A DNA stretch of 63,505 bases from NCBI GenBank assembly GCA_035476575.1, contig DATILL010000092.1:1-63505 (forward strand). The letters are read 5' to 3'. The notes under the pieces were generated by a model. It was not told where the DNA came from. It made no database searches and worked only from the letters and a program-made list of their open reading frames with translations. Source of the stretch: DATILL01 sp035476575 (GTDB lineage: Bacteria > Actinomycetota > Actinomycetes > Mycobacteriales > JACQDL01). The position numbers and the translations under genes are program-made. Shown here one piece after another: positions 52,473 to 61,382 of this stretch; positions within the stretch are counted from its first letter, which is position 1; every line of letters begins with the position of its first letter.

Positions 52473-53492
52473 TCAGCCCTTCGCCGCCGGCAGGAACCCC
52501 ACCTGGTGGTAGACCCGGGCCAGGGTCTCGGCGGCCACCACGCCGGCCCGCTCGGCGCCCAGGGCGAGCAGCCGGTCCAGCTCCACGGGATCGTCCAGCA
52601 GCTCGGCGGTCCGGCGCTGCACCGGCTCGACGAAGGCGACCACCACCTCGGCCAGGTCCTTCTTGAGGTCGCCGTAGCCCCTGCCGTCGTACGCCGCCTC
52701 CAGGTCGCCGACCGACCGCCCGGTGAGCGCGGAGCAGATGGTGAGCAGGTTGCTCACCCCGGGCTTGCCGGCGGGGTCGTAGCGGATCTCCCGGCCGGCG
52801 TCGGTGACCGCGCTCTTGATCTTCTTGCGCAGCGCGGCCGGCGGGTCCAGCAGCTCCAGCAGCCCGGCCGGGTTGGAGCCGGACTTGCTCATCTTCGCGG
52901 TCGGGTCCTGCAGGTCGGCGATCTTGGCGGCATCCTTGGGGATGAACGGCTCGGGCACCACGAAGGTCGCGCCGTAGCGCGAGTTGAACCGCTGCGCCAG
53001 GTCGCGGGTGAGCTCGAGGTGCTGCCGCTGGTCCTCGCCCACCGGCACGTACCGCGGCTGGTAGAGCAGGATGTCGGCAGCCTGCAGGATCGGGTAGGTG
53101 AACAGGCCGACGCTGGACCGGTCCGCGCCGCCCTTCGTCGACTTGTCCTTGAACTGCGTCATCCGGCTGGCCTCGCCGAACCCGGTCAGGCAGCCCAGCA
53201 CCCAGGCGAGCTGGGTGTGCGCGGGCACGTGGCTCTGCACGAACAGGGTGCACCGGGACGGCTCCAGCCCGAGCGCGAGGAGCTGCGCGGCAGCCGCCCG
53301 CGTCCGGTGCCGCAACGCGACCGGGCTCTGCTCCACGGTGATCGCATGCAGGTCGACGACGCAGTAGAAGGCGTCGTGGCTCTCCTGCAACGCCACCCAC
53401 TGGCGCACCGCACCGAGATAGTTGCCGAAATGGAAGGAGTCGGCGCTCGGCTGGATGCCGGACAGCACTCGAGGACGATTCTCCGTGGGCAT
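52473..53492 (-). CDS. trpS: tryptophanyl-tRNA synthetase
   Basis: A class I synthetase charging tRNA-Trp. The 339 residues show the HIGH-equivalent in SADSFHFGNYLGA, YPILQAADILLYQ, VPVGEDQRQHLELTRDLA and the KMSKS loop AKMSKSGSN. Start ATG 53492: CAGAAT lies 7 bases upstream (leaderless-like); longer frames have no support. Confidence 0.96.
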   Translation of the reverse strand: MPTENRPRVLSGIQPSADSFHFGNYLGAVRQWVALQESHDAFYCVVDLHAITVEQSPVALRHRTRAAAAQLLALGLEPSRCTLFVQSHVPAHTQLAWVLGCLTGFGEASRMTQFKDKSTKGGADRSSVGLFTYPILQAADILLYQPRYVPVGEDQRQHLELTRDLAQRFNSRYGATFVVPEPFIPKDAAKIADLQDPTAKMSKSGSNPAGLLELLDPPAALRKKIKSAVTDAGREIRYDPAGKPGVSNLLTICSALTGRSVGDLEAAYDGRGYGDLKKDLAEVVVAFVEPVQRRTAELLDDPVELDRLLALGAERAGVVAAETLARVYHQVGFLPAAKG

Positions 53493-53670
53493 GTGCTGCA
53501 TTCTGTCAGGTGACGGCCCGATGTCGGGCCGGTGGACCGCCGTAGACCGGCGGACATAGGCCGCCAAGGTAGCTGAAACGGCTGAACTCCGTCCGAAAGC
53601 CGGGTGCTACGACGCTGACCCTCCTAGCGTTGGTTTCTCCAGTTGGCCATCGTCTAGCAGGGGGCTCGCC

Positions 53671-53898
53671 ATGGCAGCACCGCTTAACCACCCCGTGACC
53701 CACGCCGAGCTGACAACCCAGTGCGCGCTCTGCCTGCAGCAGGTGTGCGACATCAAGCTGATCCCGTGCGGGCATGTCCTGCACTGGGCCTGCCAGGGCG
53801 CGAACGCCGCGGTCCAGCTCACCAACTGCCCGTACTGCCGGGCCCAGATCACCGACTTCTACAACCTCAACGGCAACACCTGGCAGTACGACGGCTGA
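53671..53898 (+). CDS. small stand-alone RING-H2-like zinc-finger protein
   Basis: The 75 residues consist of little but a RING-type finger. CALC at 18-21, CGH at 33-35, H38, C41 and CPYC at 53-56 give C-x2-C-x11-C-x1-H-x2-H-x2-C-x11-C-x2-C, exactly the eight-ligand order of RING-H2 domains, including the proline in CPYCRAQI. An extra cysteine lies at 26. The ATG follows a GGGGG run, codon use is normal, and no membrane or signal segment is seen. It is divergent from trpS and ends ten bases before the convergent CNNM gene. No ubiquitin, E1 or E2-like gene is in the window, so ligase activity is only a possibility. Confidence 0.8.
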   Translation: MAAPLNHPVTHAELTTQCALCLQQVCDIKLIPCGHVLHWACQGANAAVQLTNCPYCRAQITDFYNLNGNTWQYDG

Positions 53899-53907
53899 CG
53901 TCCGGCC

Positions 53908-55200
53908 TCAGGGCTCGACGACCCGCACGGTGCTCACCCGCAGCCGGGAGACCCGGCGGCCGTCGAGCTCGGCGACGGCGACCCGCAGCCCGTCGGTCTC
54001 CACCGAGTCGCCTACCGCGGGGAGCCGGCCGAGGGCGCGCATCAGCCAGCCGGCGACCGTCTCGTACGGGCCGTCCGGCAGCCGTACCCCGGTCTGCTCG
54101 GCGAAGTCGTCCAGGTTGCACAGCCCGTCGACGTCGTACTCGCCGGCGGCCAGTGGGCCGACGTGCTCGGCCGGGGCGTCGTACTCATCGCGGATGTCGC
54201 CGACGACCTCCTCGATCAGGTCCTCGAGGGTGACGATGCCGTCGGTGCCGCCGTACTCGTCGATCACGATGGCCAGGTGGTAGCCCTCGCGGCGCATCTC
54301 GGACAGCGCCGCGAGCACCCGCTTGGACCCGGGGAGCTGGGCCACCTCGCGGGTGACGTCGCCGACGGTGGCGGCCCGGCCGGCCGGGTGGTGCGGGTGC
54401 ATCAGGTCGCGGATGTGCACGAACCCGATCACGTCGTCGGAGCTGCGCCCGACGACCGGGTAGCGGGAGTGCGGGGCGTCCATGGCCTCCTTCAGCGCCC
54501 GGCTGATCGTCGTACCGGCCTCCAGGAAGTCCACCTCGGTGCGGGGGATCATCACCTCGCTGATCGACCGGTCGGCGGACGCGAACACCTGGTCGATCAT
54601 CCGCCGCTCGTACCCGGACAACGACTCGTGTACGGCGATCTGGCCGCGCAGCTCCTCGCCGGTGACCGGTTCACGGCTGGTGGTCGGGTCGCCGCCGAGC
54701 AGCCGGACGACGAAGTCGGTGACCTTGGAGAGCAGCCAGATCACCGGCCGTGCCACGGTCGCCATCCGGTCCAGGCTCGGGGCGAACAGCTTGGCCGTCC
54801 CCTCGGCGCGCTGAAGCGCCAGCCGCTTGGGGGCCAGCTCGCCGACCACCAGGGTCACGAACGAGATGACCAGCGTGACGCCCACGATGCCGATGAACCC
54901 GGCCAGGCCACCCGGAACGCCGTGCCGGGTCAGCACCCGCTTCGCCTCGTCGGAGAGCGTGACGGCGCCAAGCGCACTGGACAGCAGGGCGGTCAGGGTA
55001 ACACCGATCTGCACGGTCGCGAGGTACCGGTTCGGGTCCTTGAGCAGCCGCTTGACCGCCACACCCCGCCGGCCTTCCACCTCCAGCCGGCGGACCTGGC
55101 CTTCCCGCAGCGAGATCAGCGCGGCCTCGGCACCGACGAACAGGCCCTCGACCATGATCAGCGCGAACACGATCGAAATGTTGATCAAGGTGTTGCTCAC
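53908..55200 (-). CDS. CNNM/CorC-HlyC family membrane protein with CBS domains
   Basis: The 430 residues have a DUF21/CNNM membrane domain with four helices (about 1-170; IVFALIMVEGLFVGAEAAL, VTLVISFVTLVVGELAPKR). A CBS pair follows (VMIPRTEVDFLEAG, SRYPVVGRSSDDVIGFVHI, HLAIVIDEYGGTDGIVTLEDL), and a CorC_HlyC transporter-associated domain (YDVDGLCNLDDFAEQTGV) ends the protein. Proteins of this family are linked to magnesium or cobalt efflux. Start ATG 55200. Confidence 0.94.
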   Translation of the reverse strand: MSNTLINISIVFALIMVEGLFVGAEAALISLREGQVRRLEVEGRRGVAVKRLLKDPNRYLATVQIGVTLTALLSSALGAVTLSDEAKRVLTRHGVPGGLAGFIGIVGVTLVISFVTLVVGELAPKRLALQRAEGTAKLFAPSLDRMATVARPVIWLLSKVTDFVVRLLGGDPTTSREPVTGEELRGQIAVHESLSGYERRMIDQVFASADRSISEVMIPRTEVDFLEAGTTISRALKEAMDAPHSRYPVVGRSSDDVIGFVHIRDLMHPHHPAGRAATVGDVTREVAQLPGSKRVLAALSEMRREGYHLAIVIDEYGGTDGIVTLEDLIEEVVGDIRDEYDAPAEHVGPLAAGEYDVDGLCNLDDFAEQTGVRLPDGPYETVAGWLMRALGRLPAVGDSVETDGLRVAVAELDGRRVSRLRVSTVRVVEP

Positions 55201-55288
55201 GGCATCGCCGCTCGCGGCGGATCATCCACGCCGGCCAGTGTAGGAGCAGGTCTCACTCGCAAGGCCGGCAATGTCGCGGTTCACACGC

Positions 55289-55338
55289 TGAAAATCAGTG
55301 ATCTCACGGTCTGGGAGCCGCGAGATCACTGATTTTCA
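55289..55338. terminator. perfect 17-bp hairpin downstream of icd
   Basis: TGAAAATCAGTGATCTC (55289-55305) pairs perfectly with GAGATCACTGATTTTCA (55322-55338), 16-base loop. On the minus strand it begins 8 bases after the icd stop and ends in T-rich sequence, so it is a good terminator candidate. Confidence 0.75.
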
Positions 55339-55345
55339 TGCTGTG

Positions 55346-56566
55346 CTAACCGGACATGGCCGCTCGCAGGTGCTCGTCGAGGGCCGCGAGGAAGTCCTCG
55401 GTGGTCAGCCACTCGGCGTTACCGCCGACCAGCAGGGCCAGGTCCTTGGTCATCTGGCCGCCCTCGACGGTGGACACGCACACCTGCTCAAGCTTCTTGG
55501 CGAACTCGATGACCTCGGGAGTGTTGTCCAGCTTGCCGCGGTGGGCCAGCCCGCGGGTCCAGGCGAAGATCGACGCGATGGGGTTGGTCGAGGTCTTCTC
55601 GCCGCGCTGGTGCGCCCGGTAGTGCCGGGTCACCGTGCCGTGCGCCGCCTCGGCCTCGACCGTACGACCGTCCGGGGTCATCAGCACCGAGCTCATCAGA
55701 CCCAGGGAACCGAAGCCCTGGGCCACGGTGTCGGACTGGACGTCACCGTCGTAGTTCTTGCACGCCCACACATAGCCGCCCTCCCACTTCAGCGCGGCGG
55801 CCACCATGTCGTCGATCAGCCGGTGCTCGTAGGTGAGCTCGGCCGCCTCGAAGTCGGCCTTGAACTCGGTCTCGAATATCTCCGCGAACACGTCCTTAAA
55901 CATGCCGTCGTAGGCCTTGAGGATCGTGTTCTTCGTCGAGAGGTAGACCGGATAGCCGCGGGCCAGCCCGTAGCGCAGCGACGCGCGGGCGAAGTCCTCG
56001 ATGGAACGGCGGAAGTTGTACATGCCCATCGCGACGCCGCCGCCCTCGGGGAACTGCGCGACCTCCAGCTCTATCGGCTCGCCGCCGTCGGCCGGGGTGT
56101 AGGTGATGGTCACCGTGCCCGGGCCGGGCACCTTAAAGTCGGTGGCCTTGTACTGGTCGCCGTGCGCGTGCCGGCCGATCACGATGGGCTTGGTCCAGCC
56201 GGGCACCAGCCGGGGGACGTTGACGCAGATGATCGGCTCGCGGAAGACAACCCCGCCGAGGATGTTCCGGATCGTGCCGTTCGGCGAGCGCCACATCCGC
56301 TTCAGGCCGAACTCCTCCACCCGAGCCTCGTCCGGGGTGATGGTGGCGCACTTCACGCCCGCGCCGTGCTGTTTGATCGCGTTGGCCGCGGCCACGGTGA
56401 CCTGGTCGTCCGTCGCGTCTCGATGCTCGATGGACAGGTCGTAGTAGAGCAGCTCGACGTCCAGGTACGGCAGGATGAGCTGGTCCTTGATGAACTTCCA
56501 GATGATCCGGGTCATCTCGTCGCCATCGAGCTCGACGACCGGTCCGGCGACCTTGATCTTTGCCAT
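55346..56566 (-). CDS. icd: NADP-dependent isocitrate dehydrogenase (homodimeric type II)
   Basis: Oxidises isocitrate to 2-oxoglutarate in the TCA cycle. The 406 residues have VVELDGDEMTRIIWKFIKD, the SPNGTIRNILGGVVFREPI substrate region, IGRHAHGDQYKATDF, WACKNYDGDVQSD and EAEAAHGTVTRHYR. This is the eukaryote-like dimeric NADP enzyme, not the monomeric type found in many corynebacteria. It lies with mdh and citrate synthase on one strand. Confidence 0.96.
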   Translation of the reverse strand: MAKIKVAGPVVELDGDEMTRIIWKFIKDQLILPYLDVELLYYDLSIEHRDATDDQVTVAAANAIKQHGAGVKCATITPDEARVEEFGLKRMWRSPNGTIRNILGGVVFREPIICVNVPRLVPGWTKPIVIGRHAHGDQYKATDFKVPGPGTVTITYTPADGGEPIELEVAQFPEGGGVAMGMYNFRRSIEDFARASLRYGLARGYPVYLSTKNTILKAYDGMFKDVFAEIFETEFKADFEAAELTYEHRLIDDMVAAALKWEGGYVWACKNYDGDVQSDTVAQGFGSLGLMSSVLMTPDGRTVEAEAAHGTVTRHYRAHQRGEKTSTNPIASIFAWTRGLAHRGKLDNTPEVIEFAKKLEQVCVSTVEGGQMTKDLALLVGGNAEWLTTEDFLAALDEHLRAAMSG

Positions 56567-56629
56567 CCGCGGCGATCTCCTCTCCGCCCGTCCCGGGACG
56601 GGCCGAGCCTACGTGCGCGGGTATGCGCC

Positions 56630-57022
56630 CTACTCGACTCCCGGCATAGCCACCGGCAGCCCGGCGGCCCGGGCGGCATCCGCTATCCGCTTGTCGTAGG
56701 TGACCAGCGCGGTCAGCTCCGACCCCAGCAGCTCGGCGCTGGCCACATGGATCGCGTCCAGGCTGCGCAACCGACCGGGCACCGCCGTGGCGGCGTCACG
56801 GACCCGGTCCGTCAGCGGGATCTCGACGTGGACCCGGGCCAGCCGAGCCAGGAGGTTCGGGAAGTTTCCGTGGCTGTCGCAGGTGCGCACCGTCTCGACC
56901 AAGCCCACCGTGCTGGTGGCGGTGGTCTCGGCCGGGTGGCGAAGGAAGAGCTCACGCAACGGCGCGGCGTGGGTGCGCCCGAGCACCAACGTCACCAGCG
57001 CCGAGGAGTCCAGGTAGATCAT
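56630..57022 (-). CDS. vapC: PIN-domain toxin VapC
   Basis: A 130-residue PIN nuclease: MIYLDSSALVTLVLG (Asp), TVGLVETVR (Glu), LRSLDAIHVASAELLG (Asp) and LVTYDKRIADAA (Asp) supply the four acidic metal ligands. The ATG overlaps the antitoxin stop by 4 bp. It is inserted between icd and mdh. Confidence 0.92.
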   Translation of the reverse strand: MIYLDSSALVTLVLGRTHAAPLRELFLRHPAETTATSTVGLVETVRTCDSHGNFPNLLARLARVHVEIPLTDRVRDAATAVPGRLRSLDAIHVASAELLGSELTALVTYDKRIADAARAAGLPVAMPGVE

Positions 57023-57345
57023 CTGCCTGCCTCAAGGCCGTCGAGCATCGCGACAACATCCCGCTCCTCGCGCAGCTCCTCCACGATCGCGAGCGGCTCG
57101 ATGTCGTCCGGTATGTCGACATGCACGAAGTCGTGCCAGTTGCCCGCCCGCGCCCCGCCATCGGGCGGAGGCTTGATGGCACCCTGCGCGACCAGCGCGT
57201 CGTACCCGCTGAGGTGGGTCTCCGGCCAGCTCACGATCGCGATCACCTTGCCGTGCCGGGTCACCTCGATCCGCTCGCCCAGCTCGACCCGGGCGAACAT
57301 CGCGCTGGGGTTGTAGGCGAACTCCCGAACCGTCACGACGGTCAT
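57019..57345 (-). CDS. Phd/YefM-type antitoxin
   Basis: The 108 residues start MTVVTVREFAYNPSAMFARV and continue with EVTRHGKVIAIVSW, the Phd/YefM DNA-binding fold. A long acidic C-terminus (DIPDDIEPLAIVEELREERD) likely masks the PIN toxin. ATG 57345 has GGAGG five bases upstream; a GTG two codons earlier is the alternative. AT-rich repeats upstream would be its operator. Confidence 0.88.
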   Translation of the reverse strand: MTVVTVREFAYNPSAMFARVELGERIEVTRHGKVIAIVSWPETHLSGYDALVAQGAIKPPPDGGARAGNWHDFVHVDIPDDIEPLAIVEELREERDVVAMLDGLEAGR

Positions 57346-57368
57346 GTCCACCTCCGCGTCGCTCCGAA

Positions 57369-57408
57369 AAATACGTACGTGAGAGTACTACGTCGTACCT
57401 ACGTCACG
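57369..57408. promoter_or_regulatory. promoter/operator of the second toxin-antitoxin pair
   Basis: The stretch contains repeated TACGT and GTAC words (TACGTACGT, GAGAGTACTACG, TCGTACCTACGT) and, on the minus strand, TACTCT as a possible -10. It is markedly AT-richer than the surroundings and directly precedes the antitoxin gene. Confidence 0.45.
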
Positions 57409-57421
57409 CTAGGCGGCCTGG

Positions 57422-58381
57422 TCAGAGCGCCTGGACGTCAGCCTGCTTGACCCGGACCGCCTCGGCCGCCCGCGTCAGCCCGGCCAGCTCGGTCTCGGTG
57501 AGCTCGGTCTCGACCACCCGCCGGACCCCTCCCGCCCCGATCTCGGCCTCCACCCCGAGGTAGACCCCGGAGATGCCGTACTCGCCGTCCACCCAGGCAC
57601 ACACCGGCAGGACCGTACCGGCGTCGACAGCCACCGCGCGCGCCATCGCGGCGGCGGCGGCGGACGGGGCGTAGTACGCCGAGCCGGTCTTCAACAGCGC
57701 GACGACCTCGGCCCCGCCGTTGCGGGTGCGGGTGACCAGCTCCTCGATCTTCGCCGCCGGCAGCAGATCGGCCAGCGGCTTGCCATCCACCGCACACCGC
57801 GACGGCACCGGCACCATCGTGTCACCGTGCGAGCCCAGGGTGAGAGCCCGCACCGAGGAGATGGGCACGGCCAGCTCCTCGGCCACGAAGTGGATGAACC
57901 GCGCCGTGTCGAGCATCCCCGCCTGCCCGATCACCCGGCTGGGCTCGAAGCCGGTGGCGAGCTGGGCCAGCGCGGTCATCTCGTCCAGCGGGTTGGACAC
58001 CACGATCACCACGGCCGCCGGGGCGTGCCGGGCGACGTTCTCCGCGACCGACCGGACGATCCGGGCGTTGACCTCCAGCAGGTCCATCCGGCTCATCCCA
58101 GGCTTGCGCGGCAGGCCGGCGGTGACCACCACGATGTCCGAGCCGGCGATGACCTCGTAGCCGGCGCCGTCCGGGCCGGTGGTCTGGCCGACCACCCTGG
58201 TCTCGAAGCCCTCGATGGAGCGCGACTGGTTCAGGTCCAGGGCCAGGCCCTCGGGCTTGTCCTCGACGATGTCGGTGAGCACGACGGTCTCGAAGATGTC
58301 GTACTCGGCGAGGCGCTGCGCGGTCGTCGAGCCATAGAAACCGGCTCCGACGACGGTCACCTTGCCCGTGCGCTCTGCCAT
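57422..58381 (-). CDS. mdh: malate dehydrogenase (LDH-like type)
   Basis: NAD-dependent interconversion of malate and oxaloacetate. The 319 residues show TVVGAGFYGSTTAQRLAEY, the substrate arginines in AGLPRKPGMSRMDLLEVN, VVSNPLDEMTAL and the catalytic histidine in LGSHGDTMVPVPS. The PRKPGMSRMDL loop is the malate-type specificity loop. ATG 58381 follows GGGAGGCC by about eight bases. Confidence 0.95.
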   Translation of the reverse strand: MAERTGKVTVVGAGFYGSTTAQRLAEYDIFETVVLTDIVEDKPEGLALDLNQSRSIEGFETRVVGQTTGPDGAGYEVIAGSDIVVVTAGLPRKPGMSRMDLLEVNARIVRSVAENVARHAPAAVVIVVSNPLDEMTALAQLATGFEPSRVIGQAGMLDTARFIHFVAEELAVPISSVRALTLGSHGDTMVPVPSRCAVDGKPLADLLPAAKIEELVTRTRNGGAEVVALLKTGSAYYAPSAAAAAMARAVAVDAGTVLPVCAWVDGEYGISGVYLGVEAEIGAGGVRRVVETELTETELAGLTRAAEAVRVKQADVQAL

Positions 58382-58468
58382 GGGGTCAGGCCTCCCGGCG
58401 GTGTGCGACCGTGGCACCGCGGCTGGTCCAGTCTGGTGTCGCGGGCTCCTTCGGAGGCTATCCGAGCC

Positions 58469-58792
58469 CTACGGGCCGACAGCGGGCAGGGCCAGCGCGA
58501 TCAGCCAGATCGCGGCGCCCACGCCGGCATAGCACAGTACGTCGGCCACCCGGCTGCGCACCGTGAGCAGGCCGGACTGCCGGGCCGGGAGGACCAGCCG
58601 GAAGAAGCCAGCCATGATCATCGCGCTGGCCATCACCAGGACGCCGCGCCGCCAGTGCTCGGGCACCGCGGCGGAGTACCCCAACCCGCCCGCGGCGCAG
58701 GCCAGCACCAGCAGCACGGGAAGGTTGTGCAGGTCGCGGGTGCGCAGCCAGTCCCGAGGGGTCGGCCGCGTGGGCGGCATGGGTGGCATCAT
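58469..58792 (-). CDS. DUF3017 membrane protein
   Basis: The 107 residues have three hydrophobic helices (NLPVLLVLACAAGGLGYSA, GVLVMASAMIMAGFFRLVLP, VLCYAGVGAAIWLIALALP), the layout of actinobacterial DUF3017, usually encoded beside folD and mdh. It overlaps the citrate synthase stop by 4 bp (ATGA). Function unknown. Confidence 0.85.
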   Translation of the reverse strand: MMPPMPPTRPTPRDWLRTRDLHNLPVLLVLACAAGGLGYSAAVPEHWRRGVLVMASAMIMAGFFRLVLPARQSGLLTVRSRVADVLCYAGVGAAIWLIALALPAVGP

Positions 58793-59916
58793 CCGCGTTC
58801 CGCCAGCGGCATCCAGTACTGCCGCTTTGGCCCGACGTACTCCGAGTCCGGCCGGATCAGCCTGTTGTCCTGGTGCTGCTCGATCGCATGCGCGGTCCAG
58901 CCAGCTATCCGGGCCACCGCGAAGACCGGGCTGAACAGGTCGGTCGGGATGCCGAGGTAGTGGTAGACGCTGGCGGCGTAGAAGTCGCCGTTCGGCCGCA
59001 GCCCCTTGACCTCGGCGACGACCTGCTCTATCCGGGCCGACAGCGCGCGGTACCGCGGCTCGCCGACCAGCTCGGCAAGCCGGCCCGACATTGCCCGCAG
59101 GTGGGTGACCCGCGGGTCCTCGGTGCGGTAGACCCGGTGCCCGAAGCCCATGATCTTCTCACCTCGGCCCAGCCTGGCCTGGATGTCCCCCGGCACCGCG
59201 TCGACGTCCGGGATGCCTTCCAGCATGTGCATCACGGCCTCGTTCGCGCCGCCGTGCAGGGGACCGGACAGGGTAGCGAGCGCGGCGGTGGCGGCCGCGT
59301 ACAGGTCGGCCAGGGTGGCGGCGCAGATCCGGGCGGTGAACGTCGACGCGTTCATGGTGTGGTCGGCGTACAGCACCAGGCACTCGTCGAGCATCGCCGT
59401 CCGGGTCCGGTCCGGCCGTTGGCCGGTGAGCTGGAACAGCAGGTTGCCGGCGAGGTCGAGGTCCGGGTCGGGGTCGGGCACCGGCCGGCCGGACCGGGCG
59501 GCGTGGTACCGCGCGACCAGCACCGGGAGCTGGCCGACCAGCCGGGCGGCCTTGCGCAGGTCAGCGGCCGGGGTCGAGTCGGCGGCGTCCGGGTCGTCGA
59601 CGGACAGCACGGAGACCAGGGTGCGCAGCGCCTCCATCGGCGAGCTGCCCGCGACGGCCGGCAGGATGCGCTCGACCGTAGGGCCAAGCGTGGTGCGGGC
59701 GGCGGCCAGCTCGGCACGGTAGCGGTCCAGCTCGTCCCGGGTGGGTAGGCTACCCCGCTGCAGCAGGTGCGCGACCTCCTCGAACGTCGTCCGGCCGGCC
59801 AGCTCATGGATGTCGTACCCGCGGTAGGACAGCACACCGGCCCGGCCGTCGATGTCACTGATCGCGGTGCTCGCCGCGACGATGTCCGCCAGCCCCTTCG
59901 TCGCGCGCTCCGCCAT
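58789..59916 (-). CDS. citrate synthase (type II / 2-methylcitrate synthase-like)
   Basis: Condenses oxaloacetate with acetyl-CoA, or propionyl-CoA in methylcitrate synthases. The 375 residues are the short form. Catalytic residues are visible in LSGPLHGGANEAVMHML (His), IMGFGHRVYR (His) and IPTDLFSPVF (Asp). ATG 59916 has TAGGCT 7 bases upstream (59924-59929). Given the propionyl-CoA carboxylase locus nearby, methylcitrate synthase is possible, but position between folD and mdh suggests a TCA role. Confidence 0.9.
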   Translation of the reverse strand: MAERATKGLADIVAASTAISDIDGRAGVLSYRGYDIHELAGRTTFEEVAHLLQRGSLPTRDELDRYRAELAAARTTLGPTVERILPAVAGSSPMEALRTLVSVLSVDDPDAADSTPAADLRKAARLVGQLPVLVARYHAARSGRPVPDPDPDLDLAGNLLFQLTGQRPDRTRTAMLDECLVLYADHTMNASTFTARICAATLADLYAAATAALATLSGPLHGGANEAVMHMLEGIPDVDAVPGDIQARLGRGEKIMGFGHRVYRTEDPRVTHLRAMSGRLAELVGEPRYRALSARIEQVVAEVKGLRPNGDFYAASVYHYLGIPTDLFSPVFAVARIAGWTAHAIEQHQDNRLIRPDSEYVGPKRQYWMPLAERG

Positions 59917-59961
59917 AGCGCCGAGCCTAGACCCGGCTCGGTCGGCCAGTGCCCGGCTCGG

Positions 59962-60810
59962 TCAGGGGGTCCGCTCGGCCAGCTCGACGACGTTCGTCAG
60001 CAGCATGGCCCTGGTCATCGGACCGACCCCGCCGGGGTTCGGGGCGAGGTAGCCGGCGACCTGCGACACGTTCGCGGCTACGTCCCCGGCGATCTTGCCG
60101 TCCACCCGGCTCACCCCCACGTCGAGGACCGCCGCGCCCGGCCGGACCAGGTCGGCGGTGACCAGGCCGGGCGCGCCGGCCGCGGCCACCACGATGTCGG
60201 CCCGGCGCAGGTGCCCGGCCAGGTTGCGGGTGCCGGTGTGACACTGGGTGACGGTCGCGTTCTCGCTGCGCCGGGTCAGCAGCAGGGCCAGCGGCCGGCC
60301 CACGGTGATGCCGCGTCCGACCACCACGACGTGCGCGCCCGCGATCGGCACGTCGAACCGGCGCAGCAGCTCCACGATGCCGTGCGGCGTGCACGGCAGC
60401 GGGGCCGGCCGGCCGAGCACCAGCCGGCCGAGGTTGACCGGGTGCAGGCCGTCGACGTCCTTGCCCGGGTCGACCCGCTCCAGCACGGCGTACTCGTCCA
60501 GCCCGGCGGGCAGCGGAAGCTGCACCAGGTACGCCGTACAGGTGGGGTCGGCGTTGAGCTCGTTGACGACCGCCTCGACCTCAGCCTGGCTCGCGGTGCC
60601 GGGCAGCTCCCGGCGGATGCTGGTGATGCCCAGCTCGGCGCAGTCGCGGTGCTTGGCGTTGACGTACCATCTGCTCCCTGGGTCGTCACCCACTAAGACG
60701 GTGCCGAGGCCGGGCACGATGCCCCGCTCGCGGAGCACGCCGAGCCGCACCTTCAGCTCGGACTTGATCGTCGCCAGGGTGGCCTTGCCGTCCAGGACCG
60801 TCGCCGTCAC
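59962..60810 (-). CDS. folD: methylenetetrahydrofolate dehydrogenase/cyclohydrolase, FolD
   Basis: A bifunctional one-carbon enzyme of 282 residues: WYVNAKHRDCAELGI (catalytic Tyr and Lys), YLVQLPLPAGLDE, KDVDGLHPVNLGRL, PCTPHGIVELL, VVVGRGITVGRPLALLL (NADP loop) and APNPGGVGPMTRAMLL. Start GTG 60810. It is the first gene of the folD-citrate synthase-DUF3017-mdh run. Confidence 0.95.
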   Translation of the reverse strand: MTATVLDGKATLATIKSELKVRLGVLRERGIVPGLGTVLVGDDPGSRWYVNAKHRDCAELGITSIRRELPGTASQAEVEAVVNELNADPTCTAYLVQLPLPAGLDEYAVLERVDPGKDVDGLHPVNLGRLVLGRPAPLPCTPHGIVELLRRFDVPIAGAHVVVVGRGITVGRPLALLLTRRSENATVTQCHTGTRNLAGHLRRADIVVAAAGAPGLVTADLVRPGAAVLDVGVSRVDGKIAGDVAANVSQVAGYLAPNPGGVGPMTRAMLLTNVVELAERTP

Positions 60811-60854
60811 ACTGGCCAGTCTTCCACGACCGCGACGGCCAGCCTGCTCACAGG

Positions 60855-61061
60855 GGCATCGGCAAGGCCCTGTTGGTGCTGGCCGCGGCTGGGCTGTTCA
60901 CGTCCGACCAGCAGACCAGCCGCCGGGCCCGGGCTGCGATCTGGTCATCGTTCCTGCTGGGCATCGCCGTATCCCTGGCGGCCAACATCGCCGCCGCCCT
61001 CACCGAGGTCTCGCCGACCGTCCAGCCGCCGGCCGAGCCGACCGGCCAAGAGATCATGTGA
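60855..61061 (+). pseudogene. DUF2637 membrane protein relic
   Basis: The frame contains AAIWSSFLLGIAVSLAANIA, the SLAANIAAA signature of DUF2637 proteins found on actinobacterial integrative and plasmid elements. It then jumps to a charged tail (LTEVSPTVQPPAEPTGQEIM), lacking both the N-terminal helices and the following WQPVLVAGWP helix. A second relic lies at 62889. Confidence 0.6.
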
Positions 61062-61382
61062 GGCGCACTTACTCCGCGAGCAGGCATGCGGACGCATCCC
61101 GATCAGCCGAGCTGGAACGGGTAGCCGACACCAAATAACTATGGGCACGGTGTTGCGCCACATGGCGCGAGCAAGGTCGCATTCCGCCGACGGACCAATG
61201 CAACGGCACCCGCTCATCGCACGCAGGAACGCGTAAGCGACAGGTTGGACGTGGTGCGGCCCGCTTGATCAGTCTGGGGTCACTGGGAGCGGGCCGCCGC
61301 CAGCCAGCATCCCCACGCGGCCACGACACGTTTCACGATGTGCCGGGTGATCCGAGCCGGACACAAGGCCCGCGGCTGGCCG
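61062..61382. other. 321-bp stretch without recognised features
   Basis: Mixed-frame sequence with weak codon bias, between the DUF2637 relic and the lyase relic. I see no gene, hairpin or repeat. Confidence 0.5.
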
